Source: Castellaniella sp049651205 (lineage in GTDB: Bacteria; Pseudomonadota; Gammaproteobacteria; Burkholderiales; Burkholderiaceae_B). From it: a DNA stretch of 64,000 nucleotides. Below the pieces are notes generated by a model. The model worked only from the letters and a program-made list of their open reading frames with translations. It made no database searches and was not told the DNA's origin. Position 1 is the stretch's first letter. Each line of letters opens with the position of its first letter. The position numbers and the translations under genes were made by a program. Positions 23,420 to 31,563 of the stretch are shown here, piece after piece. The DNA is taken from the NCBI RefSeq assembly GCF_049651205.1, contig NZ_JBASBR010000004.1:437717-501716 (forward strand). The letters are read 5' to 3'.

Positions 23420-23433
23420 TTGAGATGGGTCAA
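23420..23433 (-). promoter_or_regulatory. Crp/Fnr/Dnr-type box before the nirV-like gene
   Basis: TTGAGATGGGTCAA (TTGAG-N4-GTCAA) fits the Fnr/Dnr/Nnr pattern. Its centre is 41.5 bp from a start near 23385, and TCAATA at 23396-23391 is well placed as the -10 element, the geometry of class II activation. It suggests induction by low oxygen or nitric oxide. Confidence 0.72.
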
Positions 23434-23463
23434 AAATACAAGGGATAACCCTTATTTAACCCT

Positions 23464-24255
23464 TTATTTACCCGTGAAACGAGGCGCCCGCTTTTGCATG
23501 AAGGCATCGATGCCTTCGGAGACATCATCAGTGAGCATGTTTTCCGTCATCACGCCAGCGGCGTATTCGTAGGCCTGTGATAGCGGCATATTCAACTGCC
23601 GATACAGCATCGCTTTGCCAATGCGAACCGCCACCGGGCTCTTGGCCACAATGGTGTCCACCAGCCCGGCCACTGCCACATCCAGCTGATCATCAGGGAC
23701 GACATGGTTGACCAGGCCGGTATCCACGGCCCGTGCAGCGCTGATGAATTGCCCTGTCACCAGCATTTCGAACGCATTTTTAAGCGGTACGTTGCGCGTC
23801 AGTGCCACCGCGGGTGTCGAACAAAACAACCCGACATTGATGCCGGATACTGCAAAGCGCGCGCTGTCGGCCGCCACAGCAAGATCACAGCTGGCCACCA
23901 GTTGGCAGCCGGCAGCTGTGGCGGTGCCATGCACACGCGCAATCACGGGCACAGGGCACGCTACCAGGGCCTGCATCACCCGGCCGCAGCGGGTAAACAG
24001 CTCGCGATAGTAATCAGCATCGCCTTCGTGGGTGCGCATCTGTTTAAGGTCGTGACCCGCACAAAAGGCTCGTCCCCGGGCTGCCAGAACGACGGCACGC
24101 AAAGCAGCGTCGTCGCGGCAGGCGTCCAGTTGCACCTGCAGTGCATCGAGCATGTCTTCTGACATGGCATTGAACTGGTCGGGCCGGTTCAGCGTCAGCG
24201 TGAGCACGTCTTGGTGGCGCTCGACAAGCACCAGATCATCGGGTGAGTGTGACAT
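23464..24255 (-). CDS. enoyl-CoA hydratase/isomerase family protein
   Basis: A 263-aa crotonase-fold enzyme. The oxyanion-hole segments are LAARGRAFCAGHDLKQM and VARVHGTATAAGCQLVASCDLAVAA; the C-terminus EGIDAFMQKRAPRFTGK is typical. The sequence resembles the ECHDC3-like enoyl-CoA hydratases rather than the FadB or PaaF types, and the catalytic Glu pair is not clearly both present, so the exact reaction is open. AGGAG lies nine bases before ATG 24255. The start overlaps the lipB 3' end by 20 bp, indicating co-transcription. Confidence 0.87.
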   Translation of the reverse strand: MSHSPDDLVLVERHQDVLTLTLNRPDQFNAMSEDMLDALQVQLDACRDDAALRAVVLAARGRAFCAGHDLKQMRTHEGDADYYRELFTRCGRVMQALVACPVPVIARVHGTATAAGCQLVASCDLAVAADSARFAVSGINVGLFCSTPAVALTRNVPLKNAFEMLVTGQFISAARAVDTGLVNHVVPDDQLDVAVAGLVDTIVAKSPVAVRIGKAMLYRQLNMPLSQAYEYAAGVMTENMLTDDVSEGIDAFMQKRAPRFTGK

Positions 24256-24919
24256 GTGCAAGGTCTCCTTGAGAGTGGTCAGCCTGCCAGGCCTGCCTGA
24301 AGTGCCGGGCCAGCAAATTGCCCACATCAACGAGATTGGCACGGATCCCGCAAGACTGCAAATCAACCGTCTGCAAGCCTGCATATCCGCAGGGGTTGAT
24401 GCCCAGAAATGGCGTGAGATCCATAGATACGTTAAGCGCAACCCCGTGGTAGGCGCACCCACGACGGATCTTGATCCCCAAGGCGGCAATTTTGGCCAGT
24501 GCCTCGCCTTGTGGCCGGACAAGCGCAGATTGCGGCACATAGATACCCGGGGCGCCCGGTTTGCGGCATGCCTGCGAAAGCCCCAGCACAGACAAGGTAT
24601 CCAAAACAGCCTGCTCGAGAAGGCTGACGTAGTCCCGGACAAAAATCCCTTTGCGGCGCAAATCGACCAGCGTATAGAGCACCACCTGTCCCGGGCCGTG
24701 ATAAGTGACCTGCCCACCACGATTGCAATGCACCACCGGGATCCCGTGGGGGTTGAGGATATGGGATTCCAGCCCCGCCTGGCCCAGGGTATAGACCGGC
24801 GCGTGCTCAACCAGCCAAAGGGCGTCTTCCGACTGATCCGTGCGGTTTTCGGTATAGGCCTGCATGGCCTCCCACACCGGCAGGTATGGCGCGGGACGAT
24901 CCAGCCAACGCAGTTGCAT
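24236..24919 (-). CDS. lipB: octanoyl-[ACP]:protein N-octanoyltransferase
   Basis: Transfers octanoyl from acyl carrier protein to lipoyl domains, the first step of lipoate synthesis. The 227-aa product has NRGGQVTYHGPGQVVLY, Lys143 (LAKIAALG) and the catalytic Cys177 (GINPCGYAG), equivalent to E. coli Lys135 and Cys169. It starts 9 bp after DUF493. lipA is not beside it, unlike many relatives; an enoyl-CoA hydratase gene takes that place. Confidence 0.95.
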   Translation of the reverse strand: MQLRWLDRPAPYLPVWEAMQAYTENRTDQSEDALWLVEHAPVYTLGQAGLESHILNPHGIPVVHCNRGGQVTYHGPGQVVLYTLVDLRRKGIFVRDYVSLLEQAVLDTLSVLGLSQACRKPGAPGIYVPQSALVRPQGEALAKIAALGIKIRRGCAYHGVALNVSMDLTPFLGINPCGYAGLQTVDLQSCGIRANLVDVGNLLARHFRQAWQADHSQGDLAHVTLTR

Positions 24920-24928
24920 GGTGTCGCC

Positions 24929-25204
24929 CTAGAGCACCACAGACACCAGATCATGCCCATGCAGGGCGCGATACAGGTCGTCGAGCTGCTGGCGCGATTG
25001 CACCCTGACCAAGAGGGTAAGACCTAGATAATTGCCACTGCGGCTGGGACGCACCTCGATGGTGGCGGGGTCGAAGTCAGGAATAAAACCCTGCACCAGT
25101 GCGGACATCGCCGGCAAAAACGTATCCTGCGCCCGCCCCATCACTTTGATGGGAAAGTCGCAGGGGTAACGAATCAGGGAGTCTTCGGGAGGAATGCTGG
25201 ACAT
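24929..25204 (-). CDS. DUF493 (YbeD-like) family protein
   Basis: A 91-aa cytoplasmic protein of the UPF0250/YbeD family. It contains the family pattern LIRYPCDFPIKVMGRAQDTF, RPSRSGNYLGLTLLVRVQSRQQLDDLYRALHGHDLVSVVL. The fold is ferredoxin-like and a regulatory, ACT-like role is often suggested but not proven. It lies between a D-alanyl-D-alanine carboxypeptidase and lipB, the same order as dacA-ybeD-lipB in E. coli, with gaps of only 6 and 9 bp. Confidence 0.92.
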   Translation of the reverse strand: MSSIPPEDSLIRYPCDFPIKVMGRAQDTFLPAMSALVQGFIPDFDPATIEVRPSRSGNYLGLTLLVRVQSRQQLDDLYRALHGHDLVSVVL

Positions 25205-25210
25205 GTGCTG

Positions 25211-26440
25211 TTATTGGAACATCAACCGAACCTTATCCACCAGACGGCCAAAGAACCCAGCCTGAGGCACTGAGTGCATCACTTGCAACGGCACCTTCTT
25301 CAGGGTTTTATCACCCAGCGAGATCACCAGATCTCCAGCCGCTTGCCCTTCGGTGAGCGGCGCCATCAAGGGTTGCGTATAGCGGGCTTCCGTTTTGATC
25401 TGATCGGCCTGGCCACGAGGAACCGTGATCCACAAGGGCGTGTTGACGCCGAGGTCGGCGGTTTCAGACTCGCCTTCCCAGACGCGCGCCGCCACTGCCG
25501 GCTTGGTCTTGTCCAGCAGCTTGACCGTGTCAAAGTTTTTGAAGCTCCAGTTCAGCAGCTTGAGGCTGGCTTCGGTGCGGGCAGCATCGCTGGCAGCCCC
25601 CACCACCACAGACACCACGCGACGCTCGTCACGCAAGGCCGTGGCCACCAGACAATAGCCCGCCGACTGCGTGTGCCCGGTTTTCAGGCCATCGACGGTG
25701 GAATCAGCCCACAACAGACGATTGCGGTTGCTCTGCTTGATGTTGTTGTAGGTAAATTCTTTTTGGCTATCATAGTGCCGATATTGCGGAAACCGCTGCA
25801 CCAATGCGCGCGCCAGCACGGCAAGATCTTCTACCGTGGTGACATGATCAGGGTCGGGCAAGCCGGTGGAGTTGACGAAATGGGTATGCGTCATCCCCAG
25901 TGCCTTAGCCTGCTGGTTCATCAGAGCCACAAAGGCAGACTCGCTGCCAGCCACGCCTTCTGCCAGCGCCACGGTGGCATCGTTGCCAGATTGCACCAGC
26001 ATCCCCTGCAACAGATCGTCCACCAGAACATCCGTATTGGGGTTGATGAACATCCGCGAGCCTTCGGTGCGCCAGGCTTTTTCCGAGACGTGTACAGTTT
26101 GATCAAGCTTCAGCCTGCCTGTCTCCAGGGCTTCAAAGATGACATAAGCCGACATCAGCTTGGTCAGCGAGGCGGGTTCGACAGCGGCCGTGGGATTTTG
26201 TGCTGCAATGATTTGTCCACTGGTGGCGTCAAGGGTAAGCCAGGCTTTTGCACCCAAGGTGGGTAACGGAATATTGGACAAGGTACTGACGCCGATGGTC
26301 TCGGAGGGAGCAGGGGTCTCGGCCGACGCAGGCTGCGGTGCATCAGCCGACCACGCCGCGCCCGGGGCAAGCAACAAGGCGCAACTAAGCGCCCAAGGTG
26401 CCAGGCGAAAGCGGGAGAGGGTCAGCAGAGAAAATCTCAT
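25211..26440 (-). CDS. D-alanyl-D-alanine carboxypeptidase (PBP5/6 family)
   Basis: Periplasmic, membrane-anchored enzyme trimming the terminal D-Ala from peptidoglycan pentapeptides. The 409-aa precursor has a signal peptide (about residues 11-32) and the three active-site motifs S91LTK94, S151GN153 and K253TG255. A C-terminal PBP5-type beta domain ends with an amphipathic anchor (GFFGRLVDKVRLMFQ). The start at ATG 26440 (MRFSLLTLSRF) lacks a clear Shine-Dalgarno. The gene leads the dac-DUF493-lipB-ech run. The 232 bp upstream shows no gene. Confidence 0.94.
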   Translation of the reverse strand: MRFSLLTLSRFRLAPWALSCALLLAPGAAWSADAPQPASAETPAPSETIGVSTLSNIPLPTLGAKAWLTLDATSGQIIAAQNPTAAVEPASLTKLMSAYVIFEALETGRLKLDQTVHVSEKAWRTEGSRMFINPNTDVLVDDLLQGMLVQSGNDATVALAEGVAGSESAFVALMNQQAKALGMTHTHFVNSTGLPDPDHVTTVEDLAVLARALVQRFPQYRHYDSQKEFTYNNIKQSNRNRLLWADSTVDGLKTGHTQSAGYCLVATALRDERRVVSVVVGAASDAARTEASLKLLNWSFKNFDTVKLLDKTKPAVAARVWEGESETADLGVNTPLWITVPRGQADQIKTEARYTQPLMAPLTEGQAAGDLVISLGDKTLKKVPLQVMHSVPQAGFFGRLVDKVRLMFQ

Positions 26441-26672
26441 GGGCAGGTTCACGGTGAAAGGTTGAAACAGGCGAAATATGAGGCCCATTATAGGCAGCGT
26501 CAGAAGGCCGCCTTAAAGCCCGGGCCGGAGAAATCGAGACAAAACGAAAGCAACTGAAACAAGGACGCGCAAAGAAGGCTGTCTGTCACGGCCGTGAAAA
26601 TGCCGCGATCCAGCCTATTTATCGCAAGCGTCCCCAAACATAGCGAGCATGGTTTGCAGCTCGTGCATTGGT

Positions 26673-27341
26673 TCAGGCACCGGTGTCTGGCGCCTCGTGC
26701 AGACCAGCCAGCCCCTGCTGCACAATCTGGCGCAGGATCAAAAGCCTGCCATGAAAAAAGTGGCTGGCATCGGGTACTAGCGTCAGCGGCAACTGATGCG
26801 TCCTGGCAAAGTCCAGCGCCTCGGAAACCGGAACCACTTCATCCTGCTCGCCATGGATCATCAGGACATCGGGTGGCAACGACAAGGCACGATAGCGAAA
26901 GCGCTCGACGGCGCAACCGATCAGCATCAGGCGGCGCGGCAACGGCACGTCGAGATCTGCAAGCTCGGCATATAGCTGCGCAGCCACGGCAGAGCCAAAC
27001 GAGAACCCCGCCAGCGCCCAGGGGCCCGCGCAGGCGTGCGGCCATGTCTGGCGCACATGCTCGACACAGGCAACCATATCTCGGGTTTCACCCACTGCGT
27101 GATCGAACACGCCCTCGGAACCACCCACACCACGAAAATTGGGACGGATGGTCAGCAGGCCACGCTGCACGCAGGTGCGCGCCACCGTGGTGACGACCTT
27201 ATTGTCGCGTGTGCCGCCATGCAAAGGATGCGGGTGCAGCACCAGCGCCCAGCCAACAGGTGACTGTTCGGGATGGTCCACGGTATATTCAACGGTTCCC
27301 GACATCCCCTGAAAGGCCGCTTGTTGCGTTCGCAAACCCAT
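26673..27341 (-). CDS. alpha/beta hydrolase (dienelactone-hydrolase-like)
   Basis: A 222-aa serine hydrolase. LVLHPHPLHGGTRDNKVVTTVARTCVQRGLLTIRPNFRGVGGSEG is the signature of the COG2945 family; the nucleophile elbow is AGFSFGSAVA, with Asp in HGEQDEVVP and His in DASHFFHGR completing the triad. It has no signal peptide. GGAGAG lies before ATG 27341. Substrate unknown. It is divergent from birA with only 41 bp between them, and that gap carries a 17-bp perfect palindrome. Confidence 0.85.
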   Translation of the reverse strand: MGLRTQQAAFQGMSGTVEYTVDHPEQSPVGWALVLHPHPLHGGTRDNKVVTTVARTCVQRGLLTIRPNFRGVGGSEGVFDHAVGETRDMVACVEHVRQTWPHACAGPWALAGFSFGSAVAAQLYAELADLDVPLPRRLMLIGCAVERFRYRALSLPPDVLMIHGEQDEVVPVSEALDFARTHQLPLTLVPDASHFFHGRLLILRQIVQQGLAGLHEAPDTGA

Positions 27342-27352
27342 AAAAGGCTCTC

Positions 27353-27369
27353 CGGTATGTCACATACCG
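27353..27369. promoter_or_regulatory. 17-bp perfect palindrome in the hydrolase/birA intergenic gap
   Basis: CGGTATGT and ACATACCG are exact reverse complements around a single central C. The element occupies 17 of the 41 bp between divergent start codons and abuts the ribosome binding site of the hydrolase. Its short spacing and symmetry look like the operator of a dimeric repressor; the BirA here lacks a DNA-binding domain, so the regulator must be another protein. Confidence 0.6.
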
Positions 27370-27382
27370 TCATTCTACTGAC

Positions 27383-28252
27383 ATGACAGCCCCCTCTTCA
27401 GATACTTCTTCGCTTGCATTGCCCCCACCTGGGGTTCTTGCCGCACAGATCAAGGCCGGTTTGCCGCGTTTTGGCCACACCGACTGGTTGCCCGAGACGC
27501 GATCCACCAACGCTGATCTGCTTGATCGTGCACGCCACGGGGCCATGAATCGGCCCTGGCTGCTGGGCACGCATCTGCAGACACAAGGCCGCGGACGTGC
27601 GGGGCGCACCTGGCAAAACCGCGTGGGCTCAAACCTGATGTTTTCCTGCGCCTTCGATGTCTTTTTGCCCGCACGGCAACTGCCTACCCTGGCACCACTG
27701 ATCGGCATGGTCAGTTGCCAGGCCCTGCGCCGCCTGGTTGGCCCGGCAGTGCGCAGCCGGATCAACATGAAATGGCCCAACGACGTGCAGTGGGATCAGG
27801 CCAAGCTGGCCGGGATCCTGATCGAATCCACACGCGCGGGCACCGCCCCTACCGCCGATCACCACCTCATCATCATCGGCATGGGACTCAATTTGCAGGA
27901 CGCGCGGGCACTCTCACTGTCACTCGACCGCCAGGTAGCCGACTGGTCCGAGATCAGCGCTGTCGACGCGACGGCAGCGGGCGTCCAGGCGGGGCAATGC
28001 GTCTGCCATCTGGCCCAGACCTGGCACGAGGCCCTGAACCTGGCCAGCGCCCATGGCTTTTCCGACCTGCCCGCCCAATACGCAGAAGTCGACGGCCTGG
28101 CAGGCCAGATCCTGGATGTGCTGGACAACGGCAAGCTGCGCCAGACGGGCGTGGCGTGCGGCATCGACCCACAAGGGCGATTGCTGCTGCGTAACAACGA
28201 CGGCACCACCCCGGTGTCGGTGGGTGAAATTTCCGTGCGGGTGCGACGATGA
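27383..28252 (+). CDS. birA: biotin-[acetyl-CoA-carboxylase] ligase, no DNA-binding domain
   Basis: Activates biotin to biotinyl-AMP and attaches it to the carrier protein of acetyl-CoA carboxylase. The 289-aa product has ETRSTNADLLDRA, the biotin-binding loop GRGRAGRTW, and KWPNDVQWDQAKLAGILIES. The roughly 60-residue helix-turn-helix of E. coli BirA is absent, so it should not repress transcription. No Shine-Dalgarno is clear at ATG 27383. The stop overlaps coaX (ATGATG at 28249), the usual birA-coaX pairing in this order. Confidence 0.92.
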   Translation: MTAPSSDTSSLALPPPGVLAAQIKAGLPRFGHTDWLPETRSTNADLLDRARHGAMNRPWLLGTHLQTQGRGRAGRTWQNRVGSNLMFSCAFDVFLPARQLPTLAPLIGMVSCQALRRLVGPAVRSRINMKWPNDVQWDQAKLAGILIESTRAGTAPTADHHLIIIGMGLNLQDARALSLSLDRQVADWSEISAVDATAAGVQAGQCVCHLAQTWHEALNLASAHGFSDLPAQYAEVDGLAGQILDVLDNGKLRQTGVACGIDPQGRLLLRNNDGTTPVSVGEISVRVRR

Positions 28253-29100
28253 TGCTTCTGATTGACGCGGGCAACACCCGCAGTAAAGCCGCCTGGCTGG
28301 ATCCCGTCACCCACACCCGGCAAACCCCTGCCCTGACACTGGAAGACAGCCATCTGGCCAATCTGGCGCACTACCTGCCACAGCCCCCCACCCGCATCCT
28401 GGGCTCCAACGTGGCGGGCCCTGCGGCCGGCCAGCGGTTAAACCAGGCCTGCCTCGCCACTTGGGGGGTATCCGTCCACTGGTGCGATACCCGGGCCGGG
28501 CATACTTTGCTCTCCAACCCCTACACACCACCCGGGCGCCTGGGGTCAGATCGCTGGCTGGGCCTGCTGGGCCTGTTGCAGCATCTTGGGGCAGATCCTG
28601 CCTGGCAAAATGGCCATCCAGCGTTACTGGCCAGCTTCGGCACGGCCACCACTATCGACACATTGATGCCACCGCCTGCACAGGTAGACTGCCTGCCGGC
28701 GTTTTTGGGTGGGCTGATTTTTCCGGGGCCGTCCCTGATGCTGCACAGCCTGGCTCAGGGCACGGCACAACTGCCACTGGCGGCCGGCCACCTGGCCGAT
28801 TTTCCACAAAATACGCACGATGCCATCAGCAGTGGTGTCGCAGCAGCCCAGGCCGGCGCCCTGATGCGCCAGTGGCAACTGGCCCGCGACCGTGCCCACG
28901 GCCGTCCACCAATTGTGTTTGCCAGCGGCGGCGGCTGGCCTATGGTGGCTGACGAAGTGCGCGCGCGCCTGGCGTTCATCCAGCACCGGCTCAGCTTACC
29001 GCCAGGCCCCGTCCATGTGCTCGACAGCCCCGTGCTGGACGGCTTGGCACTCCTTGCCAGCCAGGGGGACACCGGGCACGACGCGCCAGACACACCCTGA
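28249..29100 (+). CDS. coaX: type III pantothenate kinase
   Basis: Phosphorylates pantothenate in the first step of CoA synthesis; homologous to the Bordetella Baf protein. The 283-aa product has the ASKHA nucleotide-binding start MMLLIDAGNTRSKAAWL, PPGRLGSDRWLGLLGL, FGTATTIDTL and FLGGLIFPGPSLML, which define CoaX rather than CoaA. It is translationally coupled to birA through the overlapping ATGA. The 110 bp after its stop hold only the start region of a small ORF. Confidence 0.93.
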   Translation: MMLLIDAGNTRSKAAWLDPVTHTRQTPALTLEDSHLANLAHYLPQPPTRILGSNVAGPAAGQRLNQACLATWGVSVHWCDTRAGHTLLSNPYTPPGRLGSDRWLGLLGLLQHLGADPAWQNGHPALLASFGTATTIDTLMPPPAQVDCLPAFLGGLIFPGPSLMLHSLAQGTAQLPLAAGHLADFPQNTHDAISSGVAAAQAGALMRQWQLARDRAHGRPPIVFASGGGWPMVADEVRARLAFIQHRLSLPPGPVHVLDSPVLDGLALLASQGDTGHDAPDTP

Positions 29101-29210
29101 GACAAGAAACCAGCCACACACCGGGCTGATTGCTATACTCGACTCCAATCTGTTACCCGCCGCACAGGCCAGGGTGTGCACCCACACCAGGCCCTGACGG
29201 CACACACTTC

Positions 29211-29387
29211 ATGCGCTTTTTGCTGACTCTCGCCGTCGTAGCCAACGTAGCCGTCCTGGCCTACGGACAAGGCTTTTTTGGCTCGCCACCGGCGGATGCC
29301 GGGCGCACGCCACGTCCCTTGTCGCAGCGCAATCAGCAAGTACTGATCGTCGCCACCCCTCTTCCTCCAGAACTCTCACAAAAATGA
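29211..29387 (+). CDS. small secreted or membrane-anchored protein, unknown
   Basis: A 58-aa protein: an N-terminal hydrophobic segment (MRFLLTLAVVANVAVLAYGQG) followed by about 37 polar, Pro/Arg-rich residues ending PPELSQK. It overlaps galU by 4 bp (ATGA at 29384), which argues that it is translated, although no Shine-Dalgarno is visible. In related Burkholderiales a longer protein with a similar start and a C-terminal SPOR-like domain sits between coaX and galU, so this may be a shortened version; I infer that from memory of the context only. Confidence 0.5.
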   Translation: MRFLLTLAVVANVAVLAYGQGFFGSPPADAGRTPRPLSQRNQQVLIVATPLPPELSQK

Positions 29388-30223
29388 AACCCATCCGTAA
29401 AGCTGTGTTCCCGGTAGCGGGCCTGGGCACGCGTTTTCTGCCGGCCACCAAGGCCATGCCCAAAGAAATGCTGCCTATCGTGGACAAGCCCCTGATTCAG
29501 TACGCAGTAGAAGAAGCGCTGGCAGCGGGCATCACCGAGCTGATCTTCATCACCGGACGCCACAAGCGGGCAATCGAAGACCACTTCGATCGCATGCCGG
29601 AACTTGAAAGCGAACTGGAAGCCAAGAACAAGCACCAGTTGCTGGAAGTCATCCGCACGATATTGCCTGATCACGTGCACTGCATTTACACCCGTCAGGC
29701 AGAACCCCTGGGCCTGGGCCACGCAGTGTTATGCGCCGCCCCCATTGTGGGCAACGAGCCCTTTGCCGTGTTGCTGGCCGATGACTTGCTGGACGCGGAA
29801 ACCGCCGTGACCCGCCAGTTGGTGGACGCCGCCCATCAGCACGATGGCAGCGTGCTGGCCATCCAGACCATCGACCCGCAAGACAGCCAAAAATACGGCA
29901 TCATCTCGGGCCCGGCCATGGACAGCCGCAACACCCGTGTCGAGTACATCGTCGAAAAACCGGCACCCAAGGATGCACCGTCCAATCTGGCAGTTGTCGG
30001 GCGCTACATACTGGAGCCGGAGATCTTTGATTTTCTGCGCCAGACCCGTGCCGGGGTTGGTCAGGAGATCCAACTGACCGATGCAATATCGGCAATGCTG
30101 TCACAACGACGGGTCGTGGGGCACCGCTACGATGGCGAGCGCTACGATTGCGGCAGCAAAGAGGGCTTTTTCAAGGCCACCATTGCACTGGGCCGCAAGT
30201 ATCATGGCCTGTCTGTGGATTGA
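29384..30223 (+). CDS. galU: UTP-glucose-1-phosphate uridylyltransferase
   Basis: Makes UDP-glucose for polysaccharide and LPS synthesis. The 279-aa protein has the nucleotidyltransferase N-terminus KAVFPVAGLGTRFLPATKAMPKEMLPIVDKP, QAEPLGLGHAVLCA, LLADDLLD and IVEKPAPKDAPSNLAVVGRYIL. It is coupled to the small upstream ORF by an ATGA overlap, and its last 22 bp overlap the 3' end of convergent waaA. Confidence 0.96.
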   Translation: MKPIRKAVFPVAGLGTRFLPATKAMPKEMLPIVDKPLIQYAVEEALAAGITELIFITGRHKRAIEDHFDRMPELESELEAKNKHQLLEVIRTILPDHVHCIYTRQAEPLGLGHAVLCAAPIVGNEPFAVLLADDLLDAETAVTRQLVDAAHQHDGSVLAIQTIDPQDSQKYGIISGPAMDSRNTRVEYIVEKPAPKDAPSNLAVVGRYILEPEIFDFLRQTRAGVGQEIQLTDAISAMLSQRRVVGHRYDGERYDCGSKEGFFKATIALGRKYHGLSVD

Positions 30224-31563
30224 TCCGGCACTGCCTGCCCACTAGCAGCCAACAAGGACTGAATCCCATGCACCACGCGGCTGACCGCCCCCCTGTGCTG
30301 GGTAACCCAATGGCGTCCAGCTTCTGAGGCCTGGTGCCGTTCTGCGGGCTGATCCAGCCACATCAGTGCCTGACGCACCGCGCGGCCGGCGTCTTCAACC
30401 TGCATGGCGGCCCCGGCAGCGCGGGCATCCGCCACCGCTTGCTCAAAGTGTGCGACGTGCGGCCCGACAATCACAGGGCAGCCCAAGGCACTGGCTTCGA
30501 TGAAATTCTGCCCCCCAAGCGGTGCAAAACTACCCCCCACAATCGCCACATCGCAGGCGGCGTAATACCAGGGCATCTCGCCCAGGGTATCACCCAACAC
30601 CACATCCGCCTTTTTGCAGGCCGACACGGCAGAGCTGCTGTCGTCTCCCAGGGACAGAAGCTCGGTACGCCGGACAAATACAAGCCCGGCAGCACGCAGC
30701 TGATCAGCCGCCTGATCAAAGCGCTGCGGATGCCGGGGAATCAGCATGAACAGCACTGGCAAAGAGGTTTCGATCCCGTCACCCTGGCGTGGCCGCTGAC
30801 GTTTGATGGCGTCAATGAACCAGGCGTCCTCGCCTTCGCGGGTGCTGGCAATGGCCACCACCTGACGCCCCAACTGCCCGGCAAAGGCGCGTCCACGCGC
30901 GGCCTTGTCAGCATCCAGGGGAAGATCAAACTTGAAGTTGCCCGACACGCTGACGCCCTGCACGCCCAGCTGTTCCAGACGCTGCGCATCCGCCAAGGAT
31001 TGCGCATATACCCGCGCCAGCTGCCCATATGCTTGTGTCATCAAACTGCCCACACGCAACGTGCGATACAGGGCAGCATCAGACAAACGGGCACTGGCCA
31101 GCACTAGAGGCACCTCCGCCTGGGTGGAGGCATGCACCAGATTGGGCCAGAGTTCGCGTTCGATCAACACCCCCAGCGCTGGCTGGTAGTGATGGAAAAA
31201 ACGCCGAGTAGCGCCAGGAAAATCGTAAGGCAGCCACGCCTGCTGCACACGGCCGGCGGCCATCTCATCCACATAAGCGCGCTGGCCCTCGGCCCGGCCG
31301 GTGGCTGTGAGATGCGTCAGCAACACCGAATAACCGAGATCAAGCAGTGCCCGGATCAGGGGGTGGGCTGCGCGGGTTTCACCCAGACTGACGGCATGAA
31401 TCCAGATGGCGCCGGTTTGTACAGGCTGTTTACCATAGCGCCCAAACCGGCTGGCACCTAGTACAGCCCATTTCCCGCCGGCGCGGCGTGCCCGCAAACC
31501 CATCCAGCACAGCAAGACAGGCGACAGCACCATCAACAGCAGGGAATACAGGTAGCGGCTCAT
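30202..31563 (-). CDS. waaA: 3-deoxy-D-manno-octulosonic acid (Kdo) transferase
   Basis: Inner-membrane glycosyltransferase (GT30) that adds Kdo to lipid A precursor. The 453-aa product (E. coli 425) has an N-terminal membrane anchor (MSRYLYSLLLMVLSPVLL), GAIWIHAVSLGETRAAHPLIRAL, IERELWPNLVHAS, SGNFKFDLP, GGSFAPLGGQNFIEASALGCPVIVGPH. Whether one or two Kdo residues are added cannot be read off. The start ATG at 31563 overlaps the waaC stop (ATGA). With the lpxL pair and galU it makes the window rich in LPS genes. Confidence 0.94.
   Translation of the reverse strand: MSRYLYSLLLMVLSPVLLCWMGLRARRAGGKWAVLGASRFGRYGKQPVQTGAIWIHAVSLGETRAAHPLIRALLDLGYSVLLTHLTATGRAEGQRAYVDEMAAGRVQQAWLPYDFPGATRRFFHHYQPALGVLIERELWPNLVHASTQAEVPLVLASARLSDAALYRTLRVGSLMTQAYGQLARVYAQSLADAQRLEQLGVQGVSVSGNFKFDLPLDADKAARGRAFAGQLGRQVVAIASTREGEDAWFIDAIKRQRPRQGDGIETSLPVLFMLIPRHPQRFDQAADQLRAAGLVFVRRTELLSLGDDSSSAVSACKKADVVLGDTLGEMPWYYAACDVAIVGGSFAPLGGQNFIEASALGCPVIVGPHVAHFEQAVADARAAGAAMQVEDAGRAVRQALMWLDQPAERHQASEAGRHWVTQHRGAVSRVVHGIQSLLAASGQAVPDQSTDRP

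Noticed and set aside
24256..24960. In-frame extension of the enoyl-CoA hydratase to 498 residues, suggesting a fusion
   Set aside because: The extra part reads lipB in the wrong frame and has no homology; a good ribosome site supports the start at 24255.
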